The position numbers and the translations under genes are program-made. From Tectiglobus sp963922535 (GTDB lineage: Bacteria; Pseudomonadota; Alphaproteobacteria; Rhizobiales; Hyphomicrobiaceae), in NCBI GenBank assembly GCA_963922535.1, contig CAWUIN010000002.1, forward strand, positions 20,958 through 84,957: a DNA stretch of 64,000 nucleotides. The letters are read 5' to 3'. Under the pieces are notes generated by a model. It made no database searches, was not told where the DNA came from, and worked only from the letters and a program-made list of their open reading frames with translations. Positions 8,308-16,333 of this stretch are shown piece after piece. Every line of letters begins with the position of its first letter. Position 1 is the first letter of the stretch.

Positions 8308-10323
8308 ATGTTCAACAAGATCCTGATTGCCAACCGTGGCGAAATCGCCTGCCGTATCATCAAGACTGCACGCCGGATGGGAATTGCCACAGTGGCTGTT
8401 TATTCCGATGCAGACCGTGATGCACTGCACGTTGAGATGGCCGATGAGGCCGTTCATATTGGCGCAGCGCCGGCGGCTGAATCCTATCTTGTCATTGAGA
8501 AAATGATCAATGCCTGCAAACAAACCGGCGCTGACGCCGTTCATCCTGGCTACGGCTTTCTCTCGGAACGCGAGGCCTTCCCTGAAGCGCTGGCTGCAGC
8601 TGGCATCGTCTTTATCGGCCCCAACGCAAATGCAATCGCCGCCATGGGTGACAAAATCGCATCTAAAAAAATGGCTGCTTCTGCAAAAGTTTCTACGGTG
8701 CCGGGCTTTCTTGGCGAAATTGCTTCACCGGCCGAAGCTGTCCAAATCGCAGAGGACATCGGCTATCCGGTTATCATCAAAGCCTCGGCTGGCGGTGGCG
8801 GCAAGGGTATGCGTATTGCACACGATGCAAGCGAGGTTGAACAAGGTTTTGCGCTGGCGAGATCCGAAGCCATATCCAGCTTTGGAGACGATCGCCTTTT
8901 TATCGAGAAATTTATTATCAACCCGCGTCATATCGAAATCCAGGTGCTTGGCGACAGGCATGGCAACGTAATTCACCTGGGTGAGCGTGAATGTTCCATT
9001 CAACGACGCAATCAGAAAGTGATCGAGGAAGCCCCTTCGCCGCTGTTGGACGAAGAGACCCGTCAGCGCATGGGGGCGGAAGCTGTCGCGCTTGCCAAAG
9101 CCGTGAACTATGACTCCGCCGGAACGGTGGAATTTGTCGCCAGTCAGGAGCGCGATTATTTTTTTCTGGAGATGAACACGCGTTTGCAGGTCGAACATCC
9201 GGTTACCGAGATGATCACTGGCATTGATCTCGTCGAACAGATGATCCGTATTGCAGCTGGTGAAAAATTGTTACTAAGACAGGCCGATGTCAGTCTTAAC
9301 GGCTGGGCCATAGAAAGCCGGATTTATGCCGAAGACGCCTCACGCAATTTTCTGCCCTCCATCGGCCGCCTGACACGTTACCGCCCGCCGGCTGAGCATA
9401 CAACCTGCGGCATAACCGTGCGTAACGATACCGGCGTGTTCGAGGGCGCTGAAATCTCCATGTATTACGATCCGATGGTTGCGAAGCTGATCACCCATGC
9501 GCCAACGCGCCTTGGCGCTATAAATGCTCAAGCTGAAGCGTTGGATGCTTTTTACGTCGATGGCATTCGCCACAACATTTCATTTTTGGGAGCCGTGATG
9601 CAGCATCCCCGCTGGCGTTCTGGGCAGCTTGCCACCAGCTTTATTGAGCAGGAATATCCGGGCGGTTTCATGCCGCAGGTACCGGATGGCGAGAGCGAAA
9701 CCGTGTTGGTTGCTGTCGCAGCTTGCATTGATCATTTCTCAAGTGCCCGTCATCGCGCGATTAGCGGCCAGGCGGATTGGCAGCTGCATTTTATCTCAGA
9801 GCGCGTGGTCAAGCTTGCAAACAGCTTCCACCACGTCCAGGTCAATGGCAAGGCAGCAGAAGTTGCGACAGTTGTTTTCCTGGATGACAATGGCCAGGCT
9901 TTCGCAAGCCTTGAGGTCGTATCTGATTGGTGGCCCGGGGAGCCTGTCTGGCGGGGGACGGTGGGCAACAATGCGGTGAATGTTCAGGTGCGTCCGCTGC
10001 TCAACGGCTACGACCTCGGCCATCACGGCTTTTCCGCCCAAACGTTTGTCTATAAAAAGCGCGCGTGCGAATTGCTGGCCCGCATGCCGGCCAAAGTTGC
10101 GCCTGATCTCAGCCGTTTCGTGCTCTGCCCAATGCCAGGCCTCGTGAAAAACATCTTGGTAGAAGCTGGACAGAGCGTTCAAGTCGGCGATCCGCTCGCA
10201 ATTGTTGAAGCCATGAAGATGGAAAACATTCTGCGTGCTGAACGTAACGCAACCGTGGCTGCCGTGAGGATTCAACCTGGAGACAGCCTTGCAGTTGACG
10301 ATGTGATTATCGAATTTACATGA
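8308..10323 (+). CDS. pccA: acetyl/propionyl-CoA carboxylase alpha subunit (biotin carboxylase + BCCP)
   Basis: This subunit carboxylates biotin and carries it to the carboxyltransferase subunit. Starting at the ATG at 8308 (MFNKILIANRGEIACRIIK) gives 671 residues, the usual PccA length; the open frame extends 35 codons further without family likeness. In order there are a biotin carboxylase N-domain (1-110), an ATP-grasp domain with the glycine loop ASAGGGGKGMRIA and the catalytic EMNTRLQVEHPVTEM, a biotin carboxylase C-domain, a BT-like linker, and a BCCP domain with EAMKMEN, where Lys637 is the biotin site. The partner carboxyltransferase (pccB-like) gene is not in the window. Propionyl-CoA is the likeliest substrate. 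A methylcrotonyl- or geranyl-CoA enzyme is less likely. Confidence 0.9.
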   Translation: MFNKILIANRGEIACRIIKTARRMGIATVAVYSDADRDALHVEMADEAVHIGAAPAAESYLVIEKMINACKQTGADAVHPGYGFLSEREAFPEALAAAGIVFIGPNANAIAAMGDKIASKKMAASAKVSTVPGFLGEIASPAEAVQIAEDIGYPVIIKASAGGGGKGMRIAHDASEVEQGFALARSEAISSFGDDRLFIEKFIINPRHIEIQVLGDRHGNVIHLGERECSIQRRNQKVIEEAPSPLLDEETRQRMGAEAVALAKAVNYDSAGTVEFVASQERDYFFLEMNTRLQVEHPVTEMITGIDLVEQMIRIAAGEKLLLRQADVSLNGWAIESRIYAEDASRNFLPSIGRLTRYRPPAEHTTCGITVRNDTGVFEGAEISMYYDPMVAKLITHAPTRLGAINAQAEALDAFYVDGIRHNISFLGAVMQHPRWRSGQLATSFIEQEYPGGFMPQVPDGESETVLVAVAACIDHFSSARHRAISGQADWQLHFISERVVKLANSFHHVQVNGKAAEVATVVFLDDNGQAFASLEVVSDWWPGEPVWRGTVGNNAVNVQVRPLLNGYDLGHHGFSAQTFVYKKRACELLARMPAKVAPDLSRFVLCPMPGLVKNILVEAGQSVQVGDPLAIVEAMKMENILRAERNATVAAVRIQPGDSLAVDDVIIEFT

Positions 10324-10360
10324 TGGCTGCCTGCCATCAGCAACGGGAGCTGGGAGTCCC

Positions 10361-10421
10361 AGGCCGTGACGTCAACTACCATGCTTCTGCAAGCATCGCG
10401 CGGTAATTGACGTCACGGCCT
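10361..10421. repeat. GC-rich palindromic repeat (family 3, copy A)
   Basis: This is a long hairpin. The outer arms are AGGCCGTGACGTCAACTACC (10361-10380) and GGTAATTGACGTCACGGCCT (10402-10421), with one mismatch. An inner hairpin, ATGCTT-CTGC-AAGCAT, lies at 10381-10396. No T run follows, so it is not a classic terminator. The right arm resembles repeats near 16.2, 29.9, 43.9 and 54.4 kb. A separate small hairpin (TGATGGC/GCCATCA, 10321-10339) overlaps the pccA stop codon. Confidence 0.7.
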
Positions 10422-10656
10422 GAGGCTTATCTGGTTACCCCAAAAAAGGATGAGCTATTTATAGTCTGACAAGTTCACCTTGCCTGCCAAAGGCAAGATG
10501 TCGATTGAGCAGGACTTCGGATGTTGCTTAACGAATTAAAGTTTTATCCTGTCGGTCGATCGTTTTCATAAGTAAACGGTCAGGTATTATGATTCGCAAA
10601 TCAAATAGCGCAATTCTTTTTGATTTATAGAGGCCTGTTGCTGGCCCCGCATCGAT

Positions 10657-10708
10657 GAAACTGGAGAAATTTTCTGCGGCGTTATTATTCTGCCTTGGCT
10701 CCAGTTTC
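10657..10708. repeat. 10-bp inverted repeat downstream of rpsD
   Basis: GAAACTGGAG (10657-10666) pairs with CTCCAGTTTC (10699-10708) around a 32-base loop, 54 bp past the rpsD stop codon. It may be a transcript end structure, but no T run follows it on the minus strand. The rest of the 10422-10761 gap holds no convincing gene. Confidence 0.4.
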
Positions 10709-10761
10709 CTTCTACGCCTGAACAAAGACCAGGATGAACCTTTAAGACTTTTCTTAGCGCG

Positions 10762-11379
10762 TTAGCGCGAGTAGAACTCAACCACAAGGTTTGGTTCCAT
10801 GATCACAGGAAACGGCACATCAGAAAGCGCAGGTATTCGCTGAAACGCTGAAGTCATTTTGCTGTGATCGACTTCAAGATAATCTGGAACATCGCGCTCT
10901 GCACTTTTCGTTGCTTCAAGAACGAGTTCCATATCCCGAGATTTTTCGCGGATCTCTACGATATCGCCAATACGGCAGCGATAACTTGAGATATTCACGC
11001 GTTTACCGTTAACTCTAATGTGACAGTGTGATATGAACTGACGGGCTGCGAAAACGGTGGGCACAAATTTGGAACGATAGACAATCGTATCCAGACGGCT
11101 CTCCAAAAGGCCGATCAGGTGTTCTGATGTCGAGCCTTTGAGCCTTACAGCTTCCATGTAAAGACGATGAAAATGGCGTTCGCTGATGTTGCCGTAATAG
11201 CCCTTTAGTTTTTGCTTGGCACGCAATTGTTGGCCAAAGTCTGAGAGTTTCCCGCCACGCCGATCACCGTGTTGTCCTGGACGGTTTTCTCGTTTGTTGA
11301 CGGGACTCTTAGGGCGACCCCAGATGTTTTCCCCCATCCGGCGGTCGATTTTGTGTTTAGCGCAAATGCGCTTAGTCAT
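10762..11379 (-). CDS. rpsD: 30S ribosomal protein S4
   Basis: S4 is a primary assembly protein of the 30S subunit, binding the 5' domain of 16S rRNA. The 205 residues match the alphaproteobacterial type that stands alone, outside the alpha operon. The N-terminal extension has RPKSPVNKRENRPGQHGDRR at 22-41. The S4 RNA-binding domain spans about 94-158 (SRLDTIVYRSKF, then RVNGKRVNISSYRCRIGDIV). GGAG lies about 8 bases before the ATG. Isolated rpsD near a TrmH-type methyltransferase gene is common in rhizobia. Confidence 0.98.
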   Translation of the reverse strand: MTKRICAKHKIDRRMGENIWGRPKSPVNKRENRPGQHGDRRGGKLSDFGQQLRAKQKLKGYYGNISERHFHRLYMEAVRLKGSTSEHLIGLLESRLDTIVYRSKFVPTVFAARQFISHCHIRVNGKRVNISSYRCRIGDIVEIREKSRDMELVLEATKSAERDVPDYLEVDHSKMTSAFQRIPALSDVPFPVIMEPNLVVEFYSR

Positions 11380-11585
11380 GATGGCACTCCATAGATGTAA
11401 GAAAGATGGATGGAGCGCCCCCTCCTCTTGCTCTTCAATGAGCCGACAGGCTAAGGCAATTTACCAGTAGCCACGGGTGCGCGTAATAGAAAGCAGGCTT
11501 TATAGCCTGCACAAGCTAACATGCTAATAATTTTTCAGATGCAAGTCAACTATTTAATGATTACAGCTGATCACAACCTGAGAAA

Positions 11586-12161
11586 TTATTCATTTTCCGG
11601 CGACTGTGAAAGGTCGGGCCCTTCGGCAACATATTTTTCAATCAATTCCTTGACCTTCTGCTTCTGCTCATCGGTGCAGGTAAGCGCTGGTATACGATTG
11701 TTTTTCTGAACGATTTTTCCACCCTCGTCACGCTCAATAAGATCCATGGTGCCAAGCGTGATCGATGTCGTCGTAAAATGCAGCATATTTATATAAACCA
11801 TCTGCTGCTCGCTCCATTGCTTGGATAAATGTTCGCGCAGCATTAGAGAATTGAAATTATTTTTCATGTCTTGCAGCAGGCCGCAGGCCTGTGCATGTGC
11901 AGTCAATCTTCCCGCCATGATGATTTCCCGGCCCTTTACGAGAGGCACAGTCATCTTTTCGCGGTTCTTTTTATCGATGAATATGGTTTTACCATCTTTT
12001 TTTGTAAATTTCTCAGGTGTGTAATTCCACGCATAATTCATTATAGTTTGAACTGAACGGTCACTGAGCTGGTTCTGTGCGTTGGCCGTTGCCGGAACCG
12101 CTAAAGCAAAAATTAGACTCACGAGACCTGCAGCGATTCCCGCCATATTCAATTCACGCAT
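11586..12161 (-). CDS. secreted hypothetical protein
   Basis: I do not recognise this family. Starting at the ATG at 12161 (MRELNMAGIAAGLVSLIF) gives about 191 residues with a signal peptide ending near ATANAQ. The frame is open to an ATG at 12194, which has no ribosome site. The mature protein begins QNQLSDRSVQTIMNYAW, is charged and mostly helical in appearance, and has two Cys, in QACGLLQ and LTCTDE, that could form a disulfide in the periplasm. The opening pattern L-S/T-D-R/K-S/T-V/I-Q resembles that of the secreted protein at 50.2-50.7 kb. No neighbour suggests a function. Confidence 0.7.
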   Translation of the reverse strand: MRELNMAGIAAGLVSLIFALAVPATANAQNQLSDRSVQTIMNYAWNYTPEKFTKKDGKTIFIDKKNREKMTVPLVKGREIIMAGRLTAHAQACGLLQDMKNNFNSLMLREHLSKQWSEQQMVYINMLHFTTTSITLGTMDLIERDEGGKIVQKNNRIPALTCTDEQKQKVKELIEKYVAEGPDLSQSPENE

Positions 12162-12288
12162 ATTCCTAATGCCCCTATTCGTTTGACTTGACATGATAAG
12201 ATAAGATCATGCATCGCGTGCCGTGTTACCCGCCCCGCCTAATTGATCGATGCGTGGTCCAACCCAAAATAGGCGTAATCATGGCGCT

Positions 12289-13548
12289 TTATTCCTGGTC
12301 GTTCTGCCCATTTCGTTTCCCGCGTGCTAACGTGGCGACAATGCCACGCAATGTTCGTACTTCCTGATCCGTTGCCTGCATTCTTGTTAACATCGTGCGA
12401 ATGTTTCGCACCACAACGTGGCGGCCATGCGACGGATGGAAAAATCCATTTTGTTCGAGTGCACTTTCTAAATGCTCAAACAAATTAAGAAGTTCAGCTT
12501 TGGTTGCTAAGCGACTGGAGCCGAGATTAATACCGGTTTCAACAGGCTGTTCATAATTTGTCACACGGCCAAGACTGCCCGAGCCCGCTGCCTTCAGCCA
12601 TTCATAGCCAAGAAGCAAAACAGACTGAGCGAGATTTAGGGAAGCAAATTTGTTGTTAACAGGTATCATTACGACGGCGTCAGCGTGTGCAACCTCATTG
12701 GAATCGAGACCGTTGCGCTCGCGACCGAACAATATGCCGCACTTTTCGCCCTGGGAAATACGCGCCACCAACGACTGAGCTGCTGATTCAGGCGTCATAA
12801 CTGGTTTGCGCAGATCGCGCTGGCGGGCCGTTGTTGCAGCAATCCAGTTCAGATCACCGATGGCAGCATCAAGCGTCGTACACAGTTCGGCACCGTCGAT
12901 AATGGCAGCAGCCCCGGAGGCGACAGCACGCGCCTTTTCGCTTGGCCAACCATCCCGAGGGTTAATGACACGCAGATCATCGAGGCCAAAATTTCCCATG
13001 GCGCGTGCAACCATGCCAATGTTTTCAGGAATCTGTGGTTCAACAAGCAGAACAGCCGGTGGCGTGAGATGGGCGTTGTCGGTATCGATCAGGTCTTCGA
13101 CCTGCCGCACCCCGTAACGCAGTTTGCGTATAACACGGCGCGCCCAGAACCAGTATTCCTCTCCGGCCCAATTGCGCAGTAGCCAATCAAAGCTGGTTAC
13201 GGTTCGTTCACCTTTGCCGGATCCAGCAACTTCCAGGCCAGTATCGGATGCAGTAACACGCGAATATTGTCTGATCCAGTCATCAATACTCTCAATACCG
13301 GCACGGCGCGTATGTAAACGACAGCCATGGCAAGCAAGATCCGCCGTTCTGCAGCGTTGTTCCGCGCAGTATGTGAGCAAGGCGCTCAATTGCTGACTTG
13401 TGAGGGGGAAGGGATGCGCTGATGCTGAGAGAACTGCCGCGGGGCCCTGCTCGTGGGCCTCATAAATGATATCGGCCACAGAACGGTCTGAGCCTGCGAC
13501 CTTAGGTTCTCCCTGAATGTCAGTAATCAGTTCGGTTAGCTGTGACAC
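12289..13548 (-). CDS. TrmJ-like SPOUT RNA methyltransferase with extra Cys-containing N-terminal domain
   Basis: The C-terminal half (from about residue 165) is a SpoU/TrmH-family ribose methyltransferase. It opens with VLLVEPQIPENIGMVARAMG, and later has GILFGRERNGLDSNEV and VNNKFASLNLAQSVLLLGYE, the conserved motifs of the trefoil-knot SAM site. TrmJ 2'-O-methylates tRNA position 32. TrmJ normally begins at that first motif. Here about 160 residues precede it in the same frame, including C61, C66, C73 and C76 (C-x4-C-x6-C-x2-C) and GEEYWFWARRVIRKLRYG. The gene starts 9 bp after the FkbM gene stop, so the two are probably co-transcribed. The RNA target is inferred only from family likeness. 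Confidence 0.85.
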   Translation of the reverse strand: MSQLTELITDIQGEPKVAGSDRSVADIIYEAHEQGPAAVLSASAHPFPLTSQQLSALLTYCAEQRCRTADLACHGCRLHTRRAGIESIDDWIRQYSRVTASDTGLEVAGSGKGERTVTSFDWLLRNWAGEEYWFWARRVIRKLRYGVRQVEDLIDTDNAHLTPPAVLLVEPQIPENIGMVARAMGNFGLDDLRVINPRDGWPSEKARAVASGAAAIIDGAELCTTLDAAIGDLNWIAATTARQRDLRKPVMTPESAAQSLVARISQGEKCGILFGRERNGLDSNEVAHADAVVMIPVNNKFASLNLAQSVLLLGYEWLKAAGSGSLGRVTNYEQPVETGINLGSSRLATKAELLNLFEHLESALEQNGFFHPSHGRHVVVRNIRTMLTRMQATDQEVRTLRGIVATLARGKRNGQNDQE

Positions 13549-13557
13549 AGGCGCGCC

Positions 13558-14496
13558 TTATAAAACCAGAAGATCGTGCTGCTGTTTACTTGGCTGAAAG
13601 TTCATAAGCAAATGAGAGGTTGCAGTGTCCTCATCCAGTGGCGTGCAATATGCGTGACTTTCCGACAGGCGGGAAAGCGTGGCGTTTGGATCGCAGAATA
13701 ACACCTTGCCATCGTGAGGGTCCATTGTTTCCTGATATGTCACTTCAACCATAAGTGGCGGTTTTACTTTAAGTATTGCGGGCATTCCATCCAATACAGC
13801 ATGTTCGTGGCCTTCAACGTCGATTTTTACAAATCCGATTTCATTTGTCGCATACCCTGCATCGCGAACGATGTCGTCCAGGCGTGCCACCGGTATGGAC
13901 CGAGGTGCGCCTTGGGAGCGCGAGAAGCCGGCTTCCAGGGAATGAGCGCCAAGGTTCTTGGCATCGCGGTAAAACGGCAGCGTTCCGCCTGTGCAGCTGG
14001 CCGCGGCTGAAATTATGGTTACGTTGTCCGTAAAGCCGTTATGCATGATGTTGCGCTGCAATATGGCGCGATTGAGGGGGTCCGGCTCAATCGCCAGGAC
14101 ATGGCGAAATTGGCCGCTTAGTAGTGCATAAAGTGTGATTGATCCAATATTGGCCCCAACATCAATGAATAAGCCGCCTGTCTGGATGCGGCCAGACCTG
14201 AGTGCAACGGCAAGAGCAAGTTCGAACTGCCGGCGCTGCCAGGAGCGGCCGCTCAGAATTGCGAAAGCAATTTTATCGTCGCGTGGGTTGATGAAAATTT
14301 CGTGATCTTCAAACGTAACAAGACACAAAATATCCGCAGAAAGATATGTGCTGAACAGGTGGTGCAGGGCGAAGCGGCGATTGCGGCGATTACGCGCAGC
14401 GCGTACAATCGCGTTGCGGTAATGCCTGCTCAAACAGCCAGTTCTGCGGATTGATCGTTGCTCCGGGGCATGCGCGGGACGGCAGGGATGTTTCAC
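13558..14496 (-). CDS. FkbM family SAM-dependent methyltransferase
   Basis: The 312-residue protein has motif I (FIDVGANIGS) at 110-119, an acidic ribose-binding end (AIEPDPLNR), and the FkbM signature VKIDVEGHEHAVLDGMP near residue 220. FkbM enzymes O-methylate sugars or secondary metabolites. Here the target is unknown and could be a surface glycan. The first ~45 residues are rich in Arg and His and resemble no domain, so a later start is possible, but GAGG stands 8 bases before the GTG at 14496. It is upstream of, and nearly touching, the TrmJ-like gene. It is divergent from icd. Confidence 0.85.
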   Translation of the reverse strand: MKHPCRPAHAPEQRSIRRTGCLSRHYRNAIVRAARNRRNRRFALHHLFSTYLSADILCLVTFEDHEIFINPRDDKIAFAILSGRSWQRRQFELALAVALRSGRIQTGGLFIDVGANIGSITLYALLSGQFRHVLAIEPDPLNRAILQRNIMHNGFTDNVTIISAAASCTGGTLPFYRDAKNLGAHSLEAGFSRSQGAPRSIPVARLDDIVRDAGYATNEIGFVKIDVEGHEHAVLDGMPAILKVKPPLMVEVTYQETMDPHDGKVLFCDPNATLSRLSESHAYCTPLDEDTATSHLLMNFQPSKQQHDLLVL

Positions 14497-14609
14497 TTCG
14501 TTTTCCTCTACTCGACGCGGGCGGCACCGCGCGCTAATCTAGTTGTCTTGTATGCAATGCCGGTGGCGTTGCCAAAGTGCACTTTCAGCGAAGGGTGAGG
14601 GCCATAATC

Positions 14610-15821
14610 ATGTCAAAAATAAAAGTAACCGGAACTGTCGTGGAACTCGACGGTGATGAAATGACACGGATCATGTGGCAGTTCATCAAAGACAAGCTCA
14701 TCCATCCTTATTTGGATGTAAACCTTGAATATTACGACCTTGGCATCGAGGAACGTGACCGCACAAACGATCAAATTACAATCGATGCGGCTGAGGCGAT
14801 CAAAAAGCATGGCGTTGGAGTTAAGTGTGCAACCATTACACCAGATGAGCAGCGGGTCGAGGAGTTCGGCCTGAAACAGATGTGGCGTTCTCCCAATGGG
14901 ACGATCCGCAACATCATCGGTGGCGTCATCTTTCGTGAGCCGATCATCTGCCGTAACGTGCCGCGTCTGGTGCCAGGATGGACGCATCCGATTGTTGTCG
15001 GCAGGCATGCATTTGGTGATCAATATCGTGCGACGGATTTTAAGTTTCCCTCCGCCGGTAAACTGACGATCAAGTTTGAGGGCGATGACGGCCAGATTAT
15101 TGAGCGTGAAGTGTTCGATGCACCGGCTTCCGGTGTTGCAATGGCGATGTATAACCTCGATGAATCAATCCGGGATTTTGCACGGGCCTCCATGAATTAT
15201 GGCCTTGGGCGTGGCTATTCGGTCTTTCTTTCAACCAAGAACACGATCCTCAAGCAATACGACGGCCGCTTCAAGGAGCTGTTCGAAGAGGTTTTTGAAA
15301 ATGAGTTCGCCGATAAATTCAAAGCTGCCAACATCGATTATCAGCACCGCCTGATCGACGACATGGTTGCCTGTGCGCTCAAGTGGAGCGGTGGTTACGT
15401 CTGGGCGTGCAAAAACTACGACGGCGACGTGCAGTCTGACATCGTGGCGCAGGGTTTTGGCTCGCTGGGGCTCATGACTTCCGTTTTGATGACACCTGAC
15501 GGTAAAACGGTGGAGGCCGAAGCAGCTCACGGCACGGTGACCCGTCACTACCGTGCGCATCAAGAGGGCAAGGAAACTTCGACCAACTCCATTGCTTCTA
15601 TTTTCGCCTGGTCGCGTGCGCTGAAACACAGGGCCAAACTTGACGATAATAAAGAACTCGCTGGATTTGCCGAAACGCTTGAAAAAGTCTGTATCGAAAC
15701 CGTCGAAAGTGGTTTTATGACGAAGGATCTCGCGCTGCTTGTCGGCCCGGAACAGGGTTGGCTTACAACGATGGGCTTTCTCGACAAAATCAATGACAAC
15801 CTGCAGGCCGCGGTAGCATAG
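14610..15821 (+). CDS. icd: NADP-dependent isocitrate dehydrogenase (eukaryote-like type)
   Basis: The enzyme converts isocitrate to 2-oxoglutarate in the TCA cycle with formation of NADPH. The ATG at 14610 (MSKIKVTGTVVELDGDEMTR) gives 403 residues, with GAGGG about 9 bases upstream; an upstream in-frame start at 14577 lacks support. Substrate-binding residues are seen in MWRSPNGTIRNIIGG, the metal-binding and catalytic part in LIDDMVACALKWSGG, and the cofactor part in EAAHGTVTRHYR. This homodimeric mitochondrial-like form is typical of rhizobia and differs from the E. coli type. Confidence 0.97.
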   Translation: MSKIKVTGTVVELDGDEMTRIMWQFIKDKLIHPYLDVNLEYYDLGIEERDRTNDQITIDAAEAIKKHGVGVKCATITPDEQRVEEFGLKQMWRSPNGTIRNIIGGVIFREPIICRNVPRLVPGWTHPIVVGRHAFGDQYRATDFKFPSAGKLTIKFEGDDGQIIEREVFDAPASGVAMAMYNLDESIRDFARASMNYGLGRGYSVFLSTKNTILKQYDGRFKELFEEVFENEFADKFKAANIDYQHRLIDDMVACALKWSGGYVWACKNYDGDVQSDIVAQGFGSLGLMTSVLMTPDGKTVEAEAAHGTVTRHYRAHQEGKETSTNSIASIFAWSRALKHRAKLDDNKELAGFAETLEKVCIETVESGFMTKDLALLVGPEQGWLTTMGFLDKINDNLQAAVA

Positions 15822-16077
15822 CTTCGAGGCTTGGCAAACGAAACATTAACGCGTCCCATATTCAACTTTTCGACGACATCGTGGGCAGCTTTGGTCGAGT
15901 CTCTCGGCATTGCAGTTCTCGACACTGTAAAGGTTTGGTGCGATTTGAGATCATGCCAGACAATCTCGATGTCATTGAATACGGGCGCGTATTCGGGCAA
16001 CCGTCCGACTCGCAGCCAGCAGGTTCCACAAGTAAATTGTTAATACCAGGTGCTGTTGTTCAGTATCGTCAGAGGCT

Positions 16078-16196
16078 GGCAGAGGCGAATTTTTGTCGCC
16101 CGGCAAGGAGCATTTTTGCGTGCGGAGCGACGCCTCGTCACGCAAATGCAATTTTGCGCCGCAGTGAAAATTCGCCACCGCCGGCTTCGCGCTGCA
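16078..16196. repeat. GC-rich palindromic repeat (family 3, copy D, two inverted halves)
   Basis: GGCAGAGGCGAATTTT (16078-16093) is inverted with 2 mismatches to AAAATTCGCCACCGCC (16167-16182), which continues as GGCTTCGCGCTGCAC. Between them lies a second inverted pair (CATTTTTGCGTG / CACGCAAATG). It sits in the 512-bp gap between convergent icd and glcF. The rest of that gap (15822-16333) has no gene I can support. Confidence 0.65.
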
Positions 16197-16333
16197 CATC
16201 CATCGTTATAGCTTCAGGAAACGGTCTCAATTTTCCCAAAAACCGGCTTTGCGTGGCTCAACTGATGCAGGTCTTGACCATGCATAAACCGGTAATGGCA
16301 TTGCAATCGCCAAATTCTGCTCGTGTCCGAGCG

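Noticed and set aside
10528..10787. Small open frames downstream of rpsD
   Set aside because: They overlap an inverted repeat, have no ribosome site and show no likeness to proteins.
15560..16000. Open frame of 146 codons on the minus strand covering the end of icd and the gap after it
   Set aside because: Two thirds is antisense to icd, there is no ribosome site, and the remaining N-terminal part resembles no family.
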